The notes: generated from the sequence alone by a model not told the origin. A stretch of 38,498 nucleotides of DNA from Deltaproteobacteria bacterium (GCA_947467385.1 CANIHJ010000010.1:1-38498); one strand, 5' to 3'. Numbered from the stretch's first letter, positions 27,834-37,362 are shown. Made by a program: numbers and translations.

Positions 27834-29366
27834 CTACTCCCACTCAATCGTCGCCGGAGGCTTACTTGAGATGTCGAGCACAACCCTGTTGATACCCTTC
27901 ACCTCATTGACGATGCGGTTGCTCACGCGCCGCAGAAGCGCCTCGGGAAGACAAGCCCAGTCGGCCGTCATGCCGTCCTCTGAATGTACCGCGCGCAACG
28001 CCACTGTTTCATCATACGTGCGGCCGTCACCCATGACGCCAACGCTGCGCACCGGCAGGAGCACGGCGAAGCTCTGCCACAGGCCGGCATAGAGGCCCTC
28101 TGAGCGGACCTCCTCGAGGAAGATAGAGTCAGCTTCCTGAAGGGTCCGCACCCGCTCGGGCGTGACCTCTCCTAGCACCCGCACGGCAAGCCCGGGACCC
28201 GGAAACGGCTGGCGCTGAAGGATCTCCTGCGGCATCTCAAGCTCGCGCCCAAGGGCCCGCACCTCGTCCTTAAAAAGCTCGCGGAACGGCTCAATCAGCT
28301 TAAAGTTGAGCCTTTCTGGAAGGCCTCCAACGTTGTGGTGGGTCTTAATCGTTGCCGAAGGGCCCCGCACAGACACGCTCTCAATTACGTCCGGGTAGAG
28401 TGTACCCTGCACGAGGTGAGTAATCGCCTGCAGCTTCTTGGCCTCCTCCTCGAACACCTCTATAAACACGCGGCCGATGATCTTGCGTTTCTTCTCCGGC
28501 TCGGTAACACCTTTAAGCTCTCCGAGGAACCTGGCCTTGGCGTCCACGAGCTCAACGTTTAGGTCGAGCGCCTTGAGGCGCTTCATGACCGACTCCGACT
28601 CCCCCTTGCGCAGCAGCCCGTTGTCGACAAAAAAGCAGTGCAAACGCTTGCCAAGGGCTCGCGACACCAGAACCGCAGCAACGGTCGAGTCGACTCCGCC
28701 GCTCAATGCGCAAAGCGCCTGTGCAGTCGGACCTACCTCGGCTGCGATTCGCTTGACCGACTGATCAATGAAATTTCCGGGCGTCCAGTCAGCCTTGCAG
28801 CCGGCCATTCCGTAGACAAATCCCTTGAGGATGTCGCGCCCTTGCGGCGTGTGGACCACCTCGGGATGAAACTGCAGCGCTACGAAAGGCTTCGAAGAGT
28901 GCTGCATAGCGGCAATGGGAGCGCCAGCGCTCGATGCCGAGGCGACGAAGCCGGGCGGAAGCTTTTCGACGTGATCACCGTGGCTCATCCATACAGAGAT
29001 GGTGTCGCCCTTATTGCAGAACGAGAAGAGCCCCTCGGCCTGCTCGACGCGGATCGTAGCCGGCCCATACTCACGTGAAGCCGCCCGCCCAAGTGTGCCG
29101 CCAAGCTGGTGGGCCATGAGCTGCATGCCGTAGCATATGCCTAGTGTGGGCAGGCCCGCTGAGAGCCACTGCGCGTTGAAATCCGGCGCATCCGCCTCCG
29201 TCACACTTGCCGGGCCCCCGGAGAGGATTACCCCTTTAACGTTCGAGAGGTCGACCGTACGCGGGTCGGTAGTGCAGGGCCGAACCTCGCTGTAGACGTT
29301 AAACTCACGCACCCGACGGGCGATAAGCTGCGTATATTGCGAGCCAAAATCGAGGATGAGGATCAC
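27834..29366 (-). CDS. guaA: GMP synthase (glutamine-hydrolysing)
   Basis: Makes GMP from XMP, glutamine and ATP. 510 residues. Class I amidotransferase domain: ILILDFGSQYTQLIARRV (2-19), nucleophile Cys78 in LGICYGMQL, and His167/Glu169 in QFHPEVVH. ATP-pyrophosphatase domain: LSGGVDSTVAA (221-231). The C-terminal dimerisation domain has RPFPGPGLAVRVLG-like QPFPGPGLAVRVLG and ends KPPATIEWE, the family terminus. The start is set at GTG 29366, 5 nt after GGAG, giving the family N-terminus exactly; the open frame runs 62 codons further upstream without homology. It is divergent from the secreted protein gene at 29556, with a 189-nt shared upstream region. Confidence 0.97.
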   Translation of the reverse strand: MILILDFGSQYTQLIARRVREFNVYSEVRPCTTDPRTVDLSNVKGVILSGGPASVTEADAPDFNAQWLSAGLPTLGICYGMQLMAHQLGGTLGRAASREYGPATIRVEQAEGLFSFCNKGDTISVWMSHGDHVEKLPPGFVASASSAGAPIAAMQHSSKPFVALQFHPEVVHTPQGRDILKGFVYGMAGCKADWTPGNFIDQSVKRIAAEVGPTAQALCALSGGVDSTVAAVLVSRALGKRLHCFFVDNGLLRKGESESVMKRLKALDLNVELVDAKARFLGELKGVTEPEKKRKIIGRVFIEVFEEEAKKLQAITHLVQGTLYPDVIESVSVRGPSATIKTHHNVGGLPERLNFKLIEPFRELFKDEVRALGRELEMPQEILQRQPFPGPGLAVRVLGEVTPERVRTLQEADSIFLEEVRSEGLYAGLWQSFAVLLPVRSVGVMGDGRTYDETVALRAVHSEDGMTADWACLPEALLRRVSNRIVNEVKGINRVVLDISSKPPATIEWE

Positions 29367-29449
29367 ATCAACTCCGTTGCGTAGAACTCTGTTTGTCTTT
29401 TGGTGGCACCTCGGCCACCCTTCGGCAGTTTCGCAAGGAATCGCCGGAA

Positions 29450-29455
29450 AGTATA
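29450..29455 (-). promoter_or_regulatory. Candidate guaA -10 box and leader hairpin
   Basis: TATACT on the minus strand is the best -10 match before guaA; no -35 at standard spacing. It gives an ~80-nt leader that contains a 6-bp inverted repeat at 29402-29419 (GGTGGC/GCCACC, 6-nt loop). No U tract and no purine-riboswitch core seen. Confidence 0.25.
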
Positions 29456-29555
29456 GCTTAAGGTTTTCAAGTTCGGGTGCCGATACTAAAAACCGGGAGA
29501 GGGAGGTCAGCCATCTATTGGCGAGGATTCCCCGCAAGAAACTGGGAAGCACAAC

Positions 29556-30467
29556 GTGAAAGCAGGATTAGCATTCTACCGCTGGAGGCACCGCTCGGCT
29601 GCCGCCCTCACCCTGGCCGCGGCTGTGGCCCTTGCTCCGCTGCAGGCAGCCCACGGCGACTTCATTCAAACCATGGCGTCGGGGGTCTATCAAAGCGACG
29701 ACGGGCGAACCAAGGTGATCGTCAGCACGGAAGAAAAAGTGCGTGGGCTATTCGTCATGATCGGGCCGGCCGTCGCCCCTCAGGAGTTTAACATCGAGAC
29801 CTTCCCGGCTGATGGCTCGAAGCACGTGTTCATTAAGTTCGACGACGAGGCGCAGCCCCCCGTTTACTCCGAGGCGATCATCAACAAGAAGAGCTACAAG
29901 ATATCGGGCAACGTGACGATCGGGATTGGACCGCACACGATTGTGGGCATCGACAACAACAACCCGTACCTCACCGTTTCAACCGAGGCCACGTCGCAGC
30001 TTGAGCAGCCCGCGGTGATCGGATTTTCGGGCCTCAACGAGGTTGTGCGCGAGAAGGGCAATCCGGCCATGCTCCTGGCTGCCAATCAGCTCGACCCCGA
30101 TGTGGCGCGCATTATTCGCCCCTACATCGTCGAGGGCGACGAGCTCACCCTCAACGGCAAGTCCGTAACGACCCCAACTATCGGAACCTTCGTCAAGCCT
30201 GAGAACGAGTGCCTGAATCCGGGCTTCTTCGTTCTGAGCGCTGCGCAGACCCAAAAGATCAGGAGCACCAAGGCCCAGGACCAGCGCCTGAAGCTTATCG
30301 AAACATTCCTGCTCGAAAACAAGAAGTCAGATCCTCTGCACGACTACCTCGTCCTCAAGGCCGACAAGAAGTCGGCGATCCTTCTCAATATCAGAGAGAA
30401 GAACATCCGACAGCTCTATGCGCTGTCAAAGAGCCAGAAGCTATGCGTGATCGCTGACGTGATGTAG
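29556..30467 (+). CDS. Secreted/periplasmic protein of unknown function
   Basis: 303 residues. The N-terminus has a basic region, a hydrophobic core (AAALTLAAAVALAPLQAAHG) and a signal-peptidase-like site after AHG (about residue 34), so it is predicted to be exported. The mature part begins with strand-rich sequence (VYQSDDGRTKVIVSTEEKVR) and has mixed beta/alpha character without a family I recognise. The later part is helical and lysine-rich (TQKIRSTKAQDQRLKLIETF). Two cysteines (in NECLNPGF and near the C-terminus, KLCVIADVM) could form a disulfide. The start is GTG at 29556 with weak GGGAAG upstream. It is divergent from guaA and convergent with der (46 nt). Confidence 0.7.
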   Translation: MKAGLAFYRWRHRSAAALTLAAAVALAPLQAAHGDFIQTMASGVYQSDDGRTKVIVSTEEKVRGLFVMIGPAVAPQEFNIETFPADGSKHVFIKFDDEAQPPVYSEAIINKKSYKISGNVTIGIGPHTIVGIDNNNPYLTVSTEATSQLEQPAVIGFSGLNEVVREKGNPAMLLAANQLDPDVARIIRPYIVEGDELTLNGKSVTTPTIGTFVKPENECLNPGFFVLSAAQTQKIRSTKAQDQRLKLIETFLLENKKSDPLHDYLVLKADKKSAILLNIREKNIRQLYALSKSQKLCVIADVM

Positions 30468-30513
30468 CGTGCCCAGCAACGCCCGAGCCCGCGGCTGTTC
30501 CTTTCGCCGGGCC

Positions 30514-31962
30514 CTATGCCACGCGCCGCCGGTCGTTCGTCAGCCGGCTCCTGCGCCGGAAGAGGATGCGGATATCGCTCCCAACGAAGGGAAATACCCT
30601 GCGCACAGAGTTCTTGAGATACCGCTCATAGTTGAACCGGAGCCGATCCGGATAATTAACGAAGACGGCGAAGGTCGGCGGCTTCGTCGCAACCTGTGTT
30701 GCGTAGAGAAGCTTGACCGGGCTGCCGCGGTACACCGGCGGCGGCTTCGAGAGGAAGGCATCGTTGAAGACCTTGTTTACCTCGGACGTACCCAGCCGCA
30801 TGCGCGCCGCATCGGCCACCTCTACCACGCTATCGAGTACCGACAGGCATCGCTGGCCCGTTAGGGCTGACACGAAAACGATCGGCGCATACGCGGCAAA
30901 CTTGAACACGGAGTGCACCGCCGCCCGGTACAAGTCAGCCGTGCGCGGATGCTTCTCGATCAGGTCCCACTTGTTAATCACGATAACGATGCTCTTGCCC
31001 TTCTCGTGAGCGAGGCCGACGATCCTTGAGTCCTGCTCGGTCGGGATTCCCTCCGCTGCGTCCAGAAGGAACAGCGCAACATCACACTGGGCCAGCGAGC
31101 GCAGCGTGCGGATATTACTGTACCGCTCGACCGAGTTCTCCTTTACCCCGGCTTTCTTGCGAAGTCCTGCGGTGTCGACGATCTCAAAGGTCCGACCATC
31201 GCGCGCTATCTCGCTCTGGATGCTGTCGCGCGTCGTGCCCGCAATCGGCGAGCAGATCATGCGATCTTCGCCGAGAAGCTTGTTGACGAAGGTGCTTTTG
31301 CCTACGTTGGGCTTTCCTATGATGGCGAGGTTAATGCGCCGAGCACTGCCGCTCTCTTCCTCAGGTATGATATGCTCAGGAATCGCCGAGAGGTCAACGC
31401 CCTCCTCCGAGGAGAACTCCTCAACGTCCGGCATCTCCTCATTCATGTCGACTGGGCCCACTAGCTCACGTAGCTTCGTCATGACGTCACGCAGCCCCCT
31501 ACGGTGAGCGGCGCTGATGGGGATAATCTCCTCGATGCCGAGGCCATAGAGCTCTGTTGCTGTGAGGGCGGCCGAGGGCTTCTCGCACTTGTTCGCAACA
31601 AAGATGGTGGGCTTGCCGATCTCACGCACGAGACCGAGCACATCGCTGTCGAGCGGATGAAGCCCGTGAAGCCCGTCAAAGACCGCGATCACGACGTCGC
31701 TCTGCCGCATGGCGATCTCACTCTGCTGCCGCACTGACTCATGGAGAGCGATATCCTCCTCTCCAACCAGGGCGCCCGTGTCGATCAGGGTGAATGGAAA
31801 GTCAAAGCGCGTGACGAGCTCGTAGCACCGATCGCGCGTCACTCCTGGCTGGTCCTTCACGACCGCCTTGCGGCCGCCCACCAGGGCATTAAAGAGGGTA
31901 GACTTGCCTACGTTGGTCCGCCCGACGATGCACACCGTCGGAAGCCGGTTACTCGTCGTCAT
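30514..31962 (-). CDS. der: Ribosome-associated GTPase Der (EngA)
   Basis: Double-GTPase needed for 50S subunit maturation. 482 residues from the ATG at 31962 (GTGs at 31971/31974 are alternatives). First G domain: GRTNVGKSTLFN (14-25), DQPGVTRDR (37-45), DTGAL, and a G4 motif ANKCEK, where the usual Asp is Glu, a variant I recall from other lineages. An acidic linker (MPDVEEFSSEEGVD region) precedes the second G domain: GKPNVGKSTF (216-225), AGTTRDS, DTAGLRKKAG, NKWDL. The C-terminal KH-like domain follows, with an Arg-rich end (GSDIRILFRRRSR). Its start lies inside rnc (14-nt overlap), so the two are translationally coupled. Confidence 0.97.
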   Translation of the reverse strand: MTTSNRLPTVCIVGRTNVGKSTLFNALVGGRKAVVKDQPGVTRDRCYELVTRFDFPFTLIDTGALVGEEDIALHESVRQQSEIAMRQSDVVIAVFDGLHGLHPLDSDVLGLVREIGKPTIFVANKCEKPSAALTATELYGLGIEEIIPISAAHRRGLRDVMTKLRELVGPVDMNEEMPDVEEFSSEEGVDLSAIPEHIIPEEESGSARRINLAIIGKPNVGKSTFVNKLLGEDRMICSPIAGTTRDSIQSEIARDGRTFEIVDTAGLRKKAGVKENSVERYSNIRTLRSLAQCDVALFLLDAAEGIPTEQDSRIVGLAHEKGKSIVIVINKWDLIEKHPRTADLYRAAVHSVFKFAAYAPIVFVSALTGQRCLSVLDSVVEVADAARMRLGTSEVNKVFNDAFLSKPPPVYRGSPVKLLYATQVATKPPTFAVFVNYPDRLRFNYERYLKNSVRRVFPFVGSDIRILFRRRSRLTNDRRRVA

Positions 31963-32803
31963 TGCTGTCACCACTACCCTTAAGCGACTCCGCGCCCTTC
32001 CCTATTGCTGGCGACTCCTGCCCGACAAGGAACTGCTGGTCGATCTCATCTGGCGGCTGCAGGCGCGCAAGCGCCTCTTCCGCAGCCGACTGCTGGGAAG
32101 CCTTCTTGGTCGGCCCGCGGCCGCGGCCGACGATCTGACCATCGACTTCAACCACCGATATGAAAACTGGAGCGTGCTCTGGGCCCTCAACGCACTCAAG
32201 CCGGTACACCGGTGCCTCGCTACCCGACGCATGCAGAGCCTCTTGAAGCTCTGTCTTTGGGTCGCGCGGAGTGACCGTGACCAGTTGCTCTCCGAGCAGA
32301 CCCTCAACGCAGCCCTTCGCCGTGTCGTAGCCACCCTCGCGGTACACTGCGCCAAGCACAGCCTCAAGAACGTCAGCCAGGATCGATGCGCGCTCCGAGC
32401 CGCCGCTCGCGAGCTCGCCTCGGCTGAGGCGGATAAATTTTCCGAGGCCAAGCCGGCGGGCGATATCCGCGAGGGACGTCGTATTGACGAGCGCTGCCCT
32501 CATCTTTGAGAGCTCACCCTCGCGCGCCTCCGGGTGGCGGTCGAGAAGGAGGTGCGCAACGGCTAGATCCAAAACTGCGTCGCCGAGGAACTCAAGCCTC
32601 TCGTAGTCGGTCTTGACTCCCTTGGCGTGCACCGAGCGGTGCGTGAGCGCGCGCTCAAGCCATTCGCGCTCCTTAAAGACGTACCCTAAGGCCGACTCAA
32701 TCTCTCCGTAATGATCACGACCGAGGGGATCCGGGGCTTGGCGCTGCGGCTTTTTCTCGCCGTCGCTCTCTCCGCCGGAATTGCTGACGATTCCGAATCT
32801 CAT
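31949..32803 (-). CDS. rnc: Ribonuclease III
   Basis: Double-strand-specific endonuclease for rRNA and mRNA processing. 284 residues. The nuclease signature YERLEFLGDAVLDL (67-80) carries catalytic Glu and Asp; the second acidic pair is in ILADVLEAVLGAVY. DPKTELQEALH begins the double-stranded RNA-binding domain, ending in GPTKKASQQSAAEEALARL. The protein has an unusual ~30-residue hydrophilic N-terminal extension and a ~35-residue acidic C-terminal tail (after LQPPDEI) compared with the ~226-residue E. coli enzyme. AAGGAG lies 6 nt before the ATG. It precedes and overlaps der. Confidence 0.96.
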   Translation of the reverse strand: MRFGIVSNSGGESDGEKKPQRQAPDPLGRDHYGEIESALGYVFKEREWLERALTHRSVHAKGVKTDYERLEFLGDAVLDLAVAHLLLDRHPEAREGELSKMRAALVNTTSLADIARRLGLGKFIRLSRGELASGGSERASILADVLEAVLGAVYREGGYDTAKGCVEGLLGEQLVTVTPRDPKTELQEALHASGSEAPVYRLECVEGPEHAPVFISVVEVDGQIVGRGRGPTKKASQQSAAEEALARLQPPDEIDQQFLVGQESPAIGKGAESLKGSGDSNDDE

Positions 32804-33035
32804 GCAGGCTCCTTGTGCAGAGCCTCACAATCACAAAAGTAGCGGTGGCCTCATGACCTAGCCGCTCTCTTTGGTGATCGAGAGGTGGTTAACAACCCTC
32901 GAATAGTAGCAGATGCCCGGCGCTAATCAAAATCGCAGTCGACACGAAAATAGGCGAGATCCTTCAAGGCCTTATCGTTACAGAACAGTGGCGTTGAACG
33001 GCATTTCGCACCTGTTACGACACCCCGCGCACGGG

Positions 33036-33041
33036 TATAAC
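33036..33041 (+). promoter_or_regulatory. -10-like hexamer just before the 33048 gene
   Basis: TATAAC, then 6 nt, then the ATG at 33048. No Shine-Dalgarno between them. Fits a leaderless message; no convincing -35. Confidence 0.35.
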
Positions 33042-33047
33042 TCCGCC

Positions 33048-35006
33048 ATGGTTCTGTTCCTTCGGCCGGTTCACGCCGCTCTTTGCGCCGTACTGCTATG
33101 GCTGCTTCTTGCGAGCTTTCCAGCAATTGCTCAACCCCAGCAGTCGCAATCGGTCCCGTTTCAGTCAAGCACCGAAGGTGTAACCAGAAATACACAGCAG
33201 GCCCCGGCAGCAGCCGAACTACTCGCCGCAGAGCCTCTTTTGGAAGCAACCCCGACCGCAATCATGTTTGTCTCTGCGCTCTCGCTGCTGGCGGTAGGTT
33301 TAGCCGCCCTCACCCTTGCCCAAAGGCGAGGTGACGAATCGGCAAAGAGCCCCCTCCTTTTTGTGGCCATTGGGTCCTTCGTGGCCGCGCTCATCTTTCT
33401 GACAGCCGCCTCGTCGGTGGAAACATCAGCCAATGCGGTAGCTCTCATTCCCCCGTCCGCAACCGGGTCTCAGCTGTACGACCTAATTATCGCTCTTGGA
33501 GCGGTCGGTGCGCTTGCAGCAAGCCTCTACCTCTCTATGCGGCGAGGCGATGCGCGGTTCCCCCGAACACGCCGAATCCTGCCGCTCGTGCTTGGGGCCC
33601 TCGGGCTGCTGAGCTACACAAACTGGCTCTCGTTCCACCCGACCGGATTCGTGGATCGGCCCGGCATGTACCGCTCATACCTCTTGGCGAAGTACGGCGC
33701 TGAGCTTGGGTATAATGGCCTCTACCGCTGCACAGTGAAGGCCCTTTCCGAGACGCGTTCGTATTCCGGGTCGTTTCAGTACCCGGATCTTTGGAGCCCT
33801 GAAGCCGCTCAGGTGACCCCTCCGTCGCCGCAGATGGGCGCCATTAATGCCTGCCCCTCATCTTTCTCCACGCAGCGCTGGATGGAGTTTAGCTCTGACG
33901 TCTCCTTCTTTGATACATACCTCGGGCAGGCGGCTCTCGACCAGGCGCTGCGCAGCCAGCTTCCTACCCCCTCCCCATTGTGGACTCTCGCAAGCCACAC
34001 GTTCGTCCGCCATGGGCCACCGTCAGAAGACCACCTTGCCCTTCTTGCGGCCCTGGATCCGATACTGCTGGCCATTGCGTCCGCGGCAGTTGTTTGGGCT
34101 TTTGGCCTCGACGCCCTGTGTCTCGCAGCATGCTTCCTCGGGGCGTTCTATCCGGCGCAATTCGGATTCACCGGAGGCTCTCTGCTCACCCTGGACTGGC
34201 TTATCCTTATTATCATAGGGCTCTCACTGCTGAGAAACGGGTTCGCGCTGAGTGCAGGATTTCTCCTAGCCTGGTCGGCTCTCCTTAAGCTCTTTCCCGT
34301 TGCGTTTCTGGTGCCGTGCGCTGTCTCCGTTTCAGCCAGCCTCATCCGCCAGCAGAAAATCGATCGCCTTGTCATCCGAGCCGCAGCAGGCGCGCTCGCA
34401 GCCTGTGCCGTCCTTATCCCTCTGTCAGGTAGCCCAGGCGGCGACGACTCCATCTCGTTTCCTCACTTCCTATCCCGCAGCACGGCGGCGATCTCTGACG
34501 GGGATGGCCGGAACATCGGCCTTGCAACCCTCCTGTCATTTCGGCCCAAAGATATCCTACCCAAGCCGGTGCGCCCCCCGATCGCTGACTTCGTTGCCTT
34601 GCCCCCAGCCCCGGTCGTCCGGCCAGAGGCCCCCGCGATCCTCGTGGCGATTTTAGCCCTTTCGTTCGTGGGCCTGTGGTGTTGGTCCCTCATGAGAGAG
34701 CGGAGGCTGTGGGTCCTGTCGCTCTTTGGCTTCGCCTTCGTGCCGTTCATTGCGTCACCGAGCGCGGCATCGTACGCCCTGCTTGTCGTATCGGCCTTCC
34801 TGGTCGGCGAAGATCGCAGAGTCCCACTCTTCCTGTTCGTCGCCGCCTGCGCATCTCAGCTTGTGGCGCTTGCCAGCAGCGCGCCCGAGCTGTGCTATCC
34901 CGCAATGTCGCTTGTGGTACTCTACTTTTGCTGCGAAAGCGTGATGACCTACCGGCTGCGGCTTGTGGCTGCGGGGCCCAAAGCCCCTCCGCCGGCTCCC
35001 TCTTAG
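33048..35006 (+). CDS. Polytopic membrane protein, probable GT-C/DUF2029-like glycosyltransferase
   Basis: 652 residues with a signal-like first helix (ALCAVLLWLLLASFPAIA), a short proline/glutamine-rich segment, and about ten further membrane helices. A long extracytoplasmic loop after the fourth helix contains GMYRSYLLAKYGAELGYNGL and CTVKAL, a pattern I associate with deltaproteobacterial GT-C-like proteins (HYYLxxKYxxELGYxGLY). The later helices (FLLAWSALLKLFPVAFLVP) resemble the GT87/DUF2029 mannosyltransferase core. No catalytic Asp motif can be assigned with confidence. The open frame starts 45 codons earlier, but the ATG at 33048 begins the hydrophobic helix. It shares a 4-nt overlapping stop region with mnmA. 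Confidence 0.7.
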   Translation: MVLFLRPVHAALCAVLLWLLLASFPAIAQPQQSQSVPFQSSTEGVTRNTQQAPAAAELLAAEPLLEATPTAIMFVSALSLLAVGLAALTLAQRRGDESAKSPLLFVAIGSFVAALIFLTAASSVETSANAVALIPPSATGSQLYDLIIALGAVGALAASLYLSMRRGDARFPRTRRILPLVLGALGLLSYTNWLSFHPTGFVDRPGMYRSYLLAKYGAELGYNGLYRCTVKALSETRSYSGSFQYPDLWSPEAAQVTPPSPQMGAINACPSSFSTQRWMEFSSDVSFFDTYLGQAALDQALRSQLPTPSPLWTLASHTFVRHGPPSEDHLALLAALDPILLAIASAAVVWAFGLDALCLAACFLGAFYPAQFGFTGGSLLTLDWLILIIIGLSLLRNGFALSAGFLLAWSALLKLFPVAFLVPCAVSVSASLIRQQKIDRLVIRAAAGALAACAVLIPLSGSPGGDDSISFPHFLSRSTAAISDGDGRNIGLATLLSFRPKDILPKPVRPPIADFVALPPAPVVRPEAPAILVAILALSFVGLWCWSLMRERRLWVLSLFGFAFVPFIASPSAASYALLVVSAFLVGEDRRVPLFLFVAACASQLVALASSAPELCYPAMSLVVLYFCCESVMTYRLRLVAAGPKAPPPAPS

Positions 35007-36136
35007 CGCGAGATCCTGCCGCCAGCGAGGAGCTCCTCATTCTCGAGGTCGTACATGACCGCAGCCTGTCCCGGCGACACGGCCGCCCAATCGTCGCGCC
35101 ACAGCACGGTTGCCTCAGTTTCCGAAAGCACCCTTACAATCGCCTTAACGCCACGGTGCCGAGATCGGACCTGCACCACCGCGTCGAACTCAAAGGGTGA
35201 TCGCATCTCTGCCACACGGCGCCGGAGCCCCGGGCTTACCAAGTGCATCTCCCTGACCGGGAAGCTCTCGCGCTTGAGGTCCTCCTTCGGTCCCACAATA
35301 ACGCGGTCCTGAGCCGGGTCGATGTCGACCACGTAGAGGGGCTCTGCATGCCCGCCGAGGTTGAGCCCGCGGCGCTGTCCGACAGTAAAGCGGTGGATTC
35401 CGTCATGCTCACCCACTTTGGTTCCATCCTTCGTTATAAACGAGCCGCGCGGCCTCCTGCCGCCGATCGTCGCCACAAAGTCATGTGTACTCCCAGCAAC
35501 AAAGCATATGTCCTGACTCTCGGGCTTATCCGCCGTCACAAGGCCAGCCTCGCGCGCCAGCTCCCTGATTTCAGGCTTTGTAAAATCTCCGACGGGGAAG
35601 AGGGTCTCGCCAAGCTCCTCCTGTCGGCAGGTGTAGAGGAAGTAGCTTTGGTCTTTTTCAAGATCGCGCCCGCGTAACAGGTGGTAGCCGTCGGCACTCT
35701 GCCGAATGCGCGCATAGTGCCCCGTGGCAACATGCGAACAGCCAAATCCCTTCGCCCGCTCGCGAAGCTCACGAAACTTAACCTTACTGTTGCAGTCGAT
35801 GCACGGGTTCGGAGTCTGTCCGCTCTTATAGGTGTCAACGAAGCGCTGAATCACCTCACGCTCAAAGGTCGCCTCAAAGTCGACCACGTAGTACGGAATA
35901 TTGAGCGAGGCCGCAACGCGGCGCGCGTCGCAGAAGTCCGCCGGGCTGCAGCAGGTCGCCCGGCTGTTTTCGGCCGAGTTTTTCTTATAGTCCCACACCT
36001 GCATCGATACCCCAACGAGCTGGGATCCCGACTTTGAGAGCAGATACGCCGCCACAGACGAGTCCACACCGCCGGACATTGCGACTACAACCGAACGGGG
36101 CTGGGAGTTTGTGTTTGGATCTCTGGATGTTTCCAC
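35003..36136 (-). CDS. mnmA: tRNA-specific 2-thiouridylase MnmA
   Basis: Puts sulfur on U34 of tRNA(Lys/Glu/Gln). 377 residues. PP-loop VVAMSGGVDSSVAAYLL (17-33), catalytic Cys112 in TPNPCIDCNSKVKF and second Cys211 in SQDICFVAG, plus KDQSYFLY and HRFTVGQRRGLNLGG, all standard. The start is GTG at 36136; no Shine-Dalgarno, but TAGAGT lies exactly 6 nt upstream inside the short gap after the desulfurase. It sits 17 nt downstream of that gene on the same strand, a direct functional link since IscS-type enzymes feed sulfur to MnmA. Its stop (TTAG region) interlocks with that of the convergent 33048 gene. Confidence 0.97.
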   Translation of the reverse strand: METSRDPNTNSQPRSVVVAMSGGVDSSVAAYLLSKSGSQLVGVSMQVWDYKKNSAENSRATCCSPADFCDARRVAASLNIPYYVVDFEATFEREVIQRFVDTYKSGQTPNPCIDCNSKVKFRELRERAKGFGCSHVATGHYARIRQSADGYHLLRGRDLEKDQSYFLYTCRQEELGETLFPVGDFTKPEIRELAREAGLVTADKPESQDICFVAGSTHDFVATIGGRRPRGSFITKDGTKVGEHDGIHRFTVGQRRGLNLGGHAEPLYVVDIDPAQDRVIVGPKEDLKRESFPVREMHLVSPGLRRRVAEMRSPFEFDAVVQVRSRHRGVKAIVRVLSETEATVLWRDDWAAVSPGQAAVMYDLENEELLAGGRISR

Positions 36137-36153
36137 AGCACTACTCTAGCGCA

Positions 36154-37296
36154 CTATGCGCTTCTATTCATCCGCCCGGCCACGGTGCACAGGACATCGA
36201 CCAGGCGCTCGACGTCCTTTGGCTCTATGTCGGCCCGGAAGCTGATTCGGACCGTGGACTTAACTCGCTGCGCATCCTGGCCCATCGCAAGCAAAACGTG
36301 TGAAGGCTCGGGCTTTCCCGATGAGCAGGCCGCCCCGGCTGATATCAGTATCCCCTCAAGATCGAGCGCCACGACGAGGTCATCGGCACGCACGCCCGGA
36401 ATAAAGACCGATGATGTGTTCGGGAGGCGACTGCGGTCCCGTCCGTTGAAGGCCCATGTTGGGCACCTCTCCGCCATAAGCGCCTCAAACGCATCTCGCG
36501 CGCCGCGCATGGCGCCGATTCTCTTTGCGAGGTCCTTTCCGACCACTGACGCAACAGCCCCAAACGACACGATGCCGAGCACGTTCTCCGTGCCGCCGCG
36601 CAGCTTTTCTTCCTGTGGCCCTCCCAGAATGAGAGGCTTTAGGGATACCCCGTCCCGGATCACAAGCGCGCCTACCCCGGCCGGCGCGCCTAACTTGTGC
36701 CCAGACACGGTCATGTAGTCAGCGCCCAGCTCCCAAAACGAGACGGGGACCTTGCCCGGAAGCTGGGCGGCGTCGGTGTGAATGCGCGCACGAGGCGCGA
36801 TCTCGCGCACCGCCCGCGCTATCTCGCCCACCCGATTAATAACCCCGGTTTCGTTGTTGGCTGCCATCACCGAGACGAGCGCCGTGTCAGGGGTGAGCGC
36901 CCTGACGACGCCATCCACGGGCACTTCGCCGCTGGCGTCCGGCGCAACAAACACCACATCGCGCCCCGCCGACTGCAGCGCCTTCAAGGGCTCCAAGACG
37001 CACGGGTGTTCAATCAGCGTTGAGATGATTCGCCCCACGGGCCGTTCAGCGCTACAGGATGCGATAACCGTGTTGTTGGCCTCGCTGGCTCCCGACGTAA
37101 AAACAACCTGATCGTGCGCTTCGGCTCCAAGGAACTCGCGAACTGCCGCCCGCGCCTCTTCGAGAGCCGCCTTGGCCCTCTGGCCGCCCCGATGAAGCGA
37201 GCTAGGGTTTCCGCTTAGGGAGATCGCCCGAACGATAACCCCCTGAAGGGACTCGTCCGGCGCGTAAGTCGCATTTGCGTCACAATCGACTGTCAC
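36154..37296 (-). CDS. Cysteine desulfurase, NifS/IscS family
   Basis: PLP enzyme that moves sulfur from cysteine onto its own active-site Cys for tRNA thiolation and Fe-S assembly. 380 residues. FTSGASEANN (66-75), HTDAAQLPGK (173-182), the PLP lysine Lys201 in VSGHKLGAPAG, RGGTENVLGIV, and the catalytic loop AACSSGKPEPSHVL with Cys323. The short loop form places it in the class I NifS/IscS group. The start is GTG at 37296 with GAGG 8 nt upstream; a longer frame to 37674 has no homology. Its N-terminus (VDCDANATYAP) is a diverged version of the usual LDYNATTP. No iscU or iscR nearby, so a role dedicated to MnmA is plausible. Confidence 0.95.
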   Translation of the reverse strand: MTVDCDANATYAPDESLQGVIVRAISLSGNPSSLHRGGQRAKAALEEARAAVREFLGAEAHDQVVFTSGASEANNTVIASCSAERPVGRIISTLIEHPCVLEPLKALQSAGRDVVFVAPDASGEVPVDGVVRALTPDTALVSVMAANNETGVINRVGEIARAVREIAPRARIHTDAAQLPGKVPVSFWELGADYMTVSGHKLGAPAGVGALVIRDGVSLKPLILGGPQEEKLRGGTENVLGIVSFGAVASVVGKDLAKRIGAMRGARDAFEALMAERCPTWAFNGRDRSRLPNTSSVFIPGVRADDLVVALDLEGILISAGAACSSGKPEPSHVLLAMGQDAQRVKSTVRISFRADIEPKDVERLVDVLCTVAGRMNRSA

Positions 37297-37362
37297 AAAA
37301 AGAGCCTCAGTTCCTACATCTGGCTGGCCGACCCGCCGACCCCCTGAGTAGGAGAAGTTACA

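Noticed and set aside
29367-29552. Upstream extension of guaA
   Set aside because: No family homology; GTG 29366 after GGAG gives the exact conserved N-terminus.
29367-29555. Purine riboswitch before guaA
   Set aside because: No conserved core or paired loops visible, only a 6-bp inverted repeat without a U tract.
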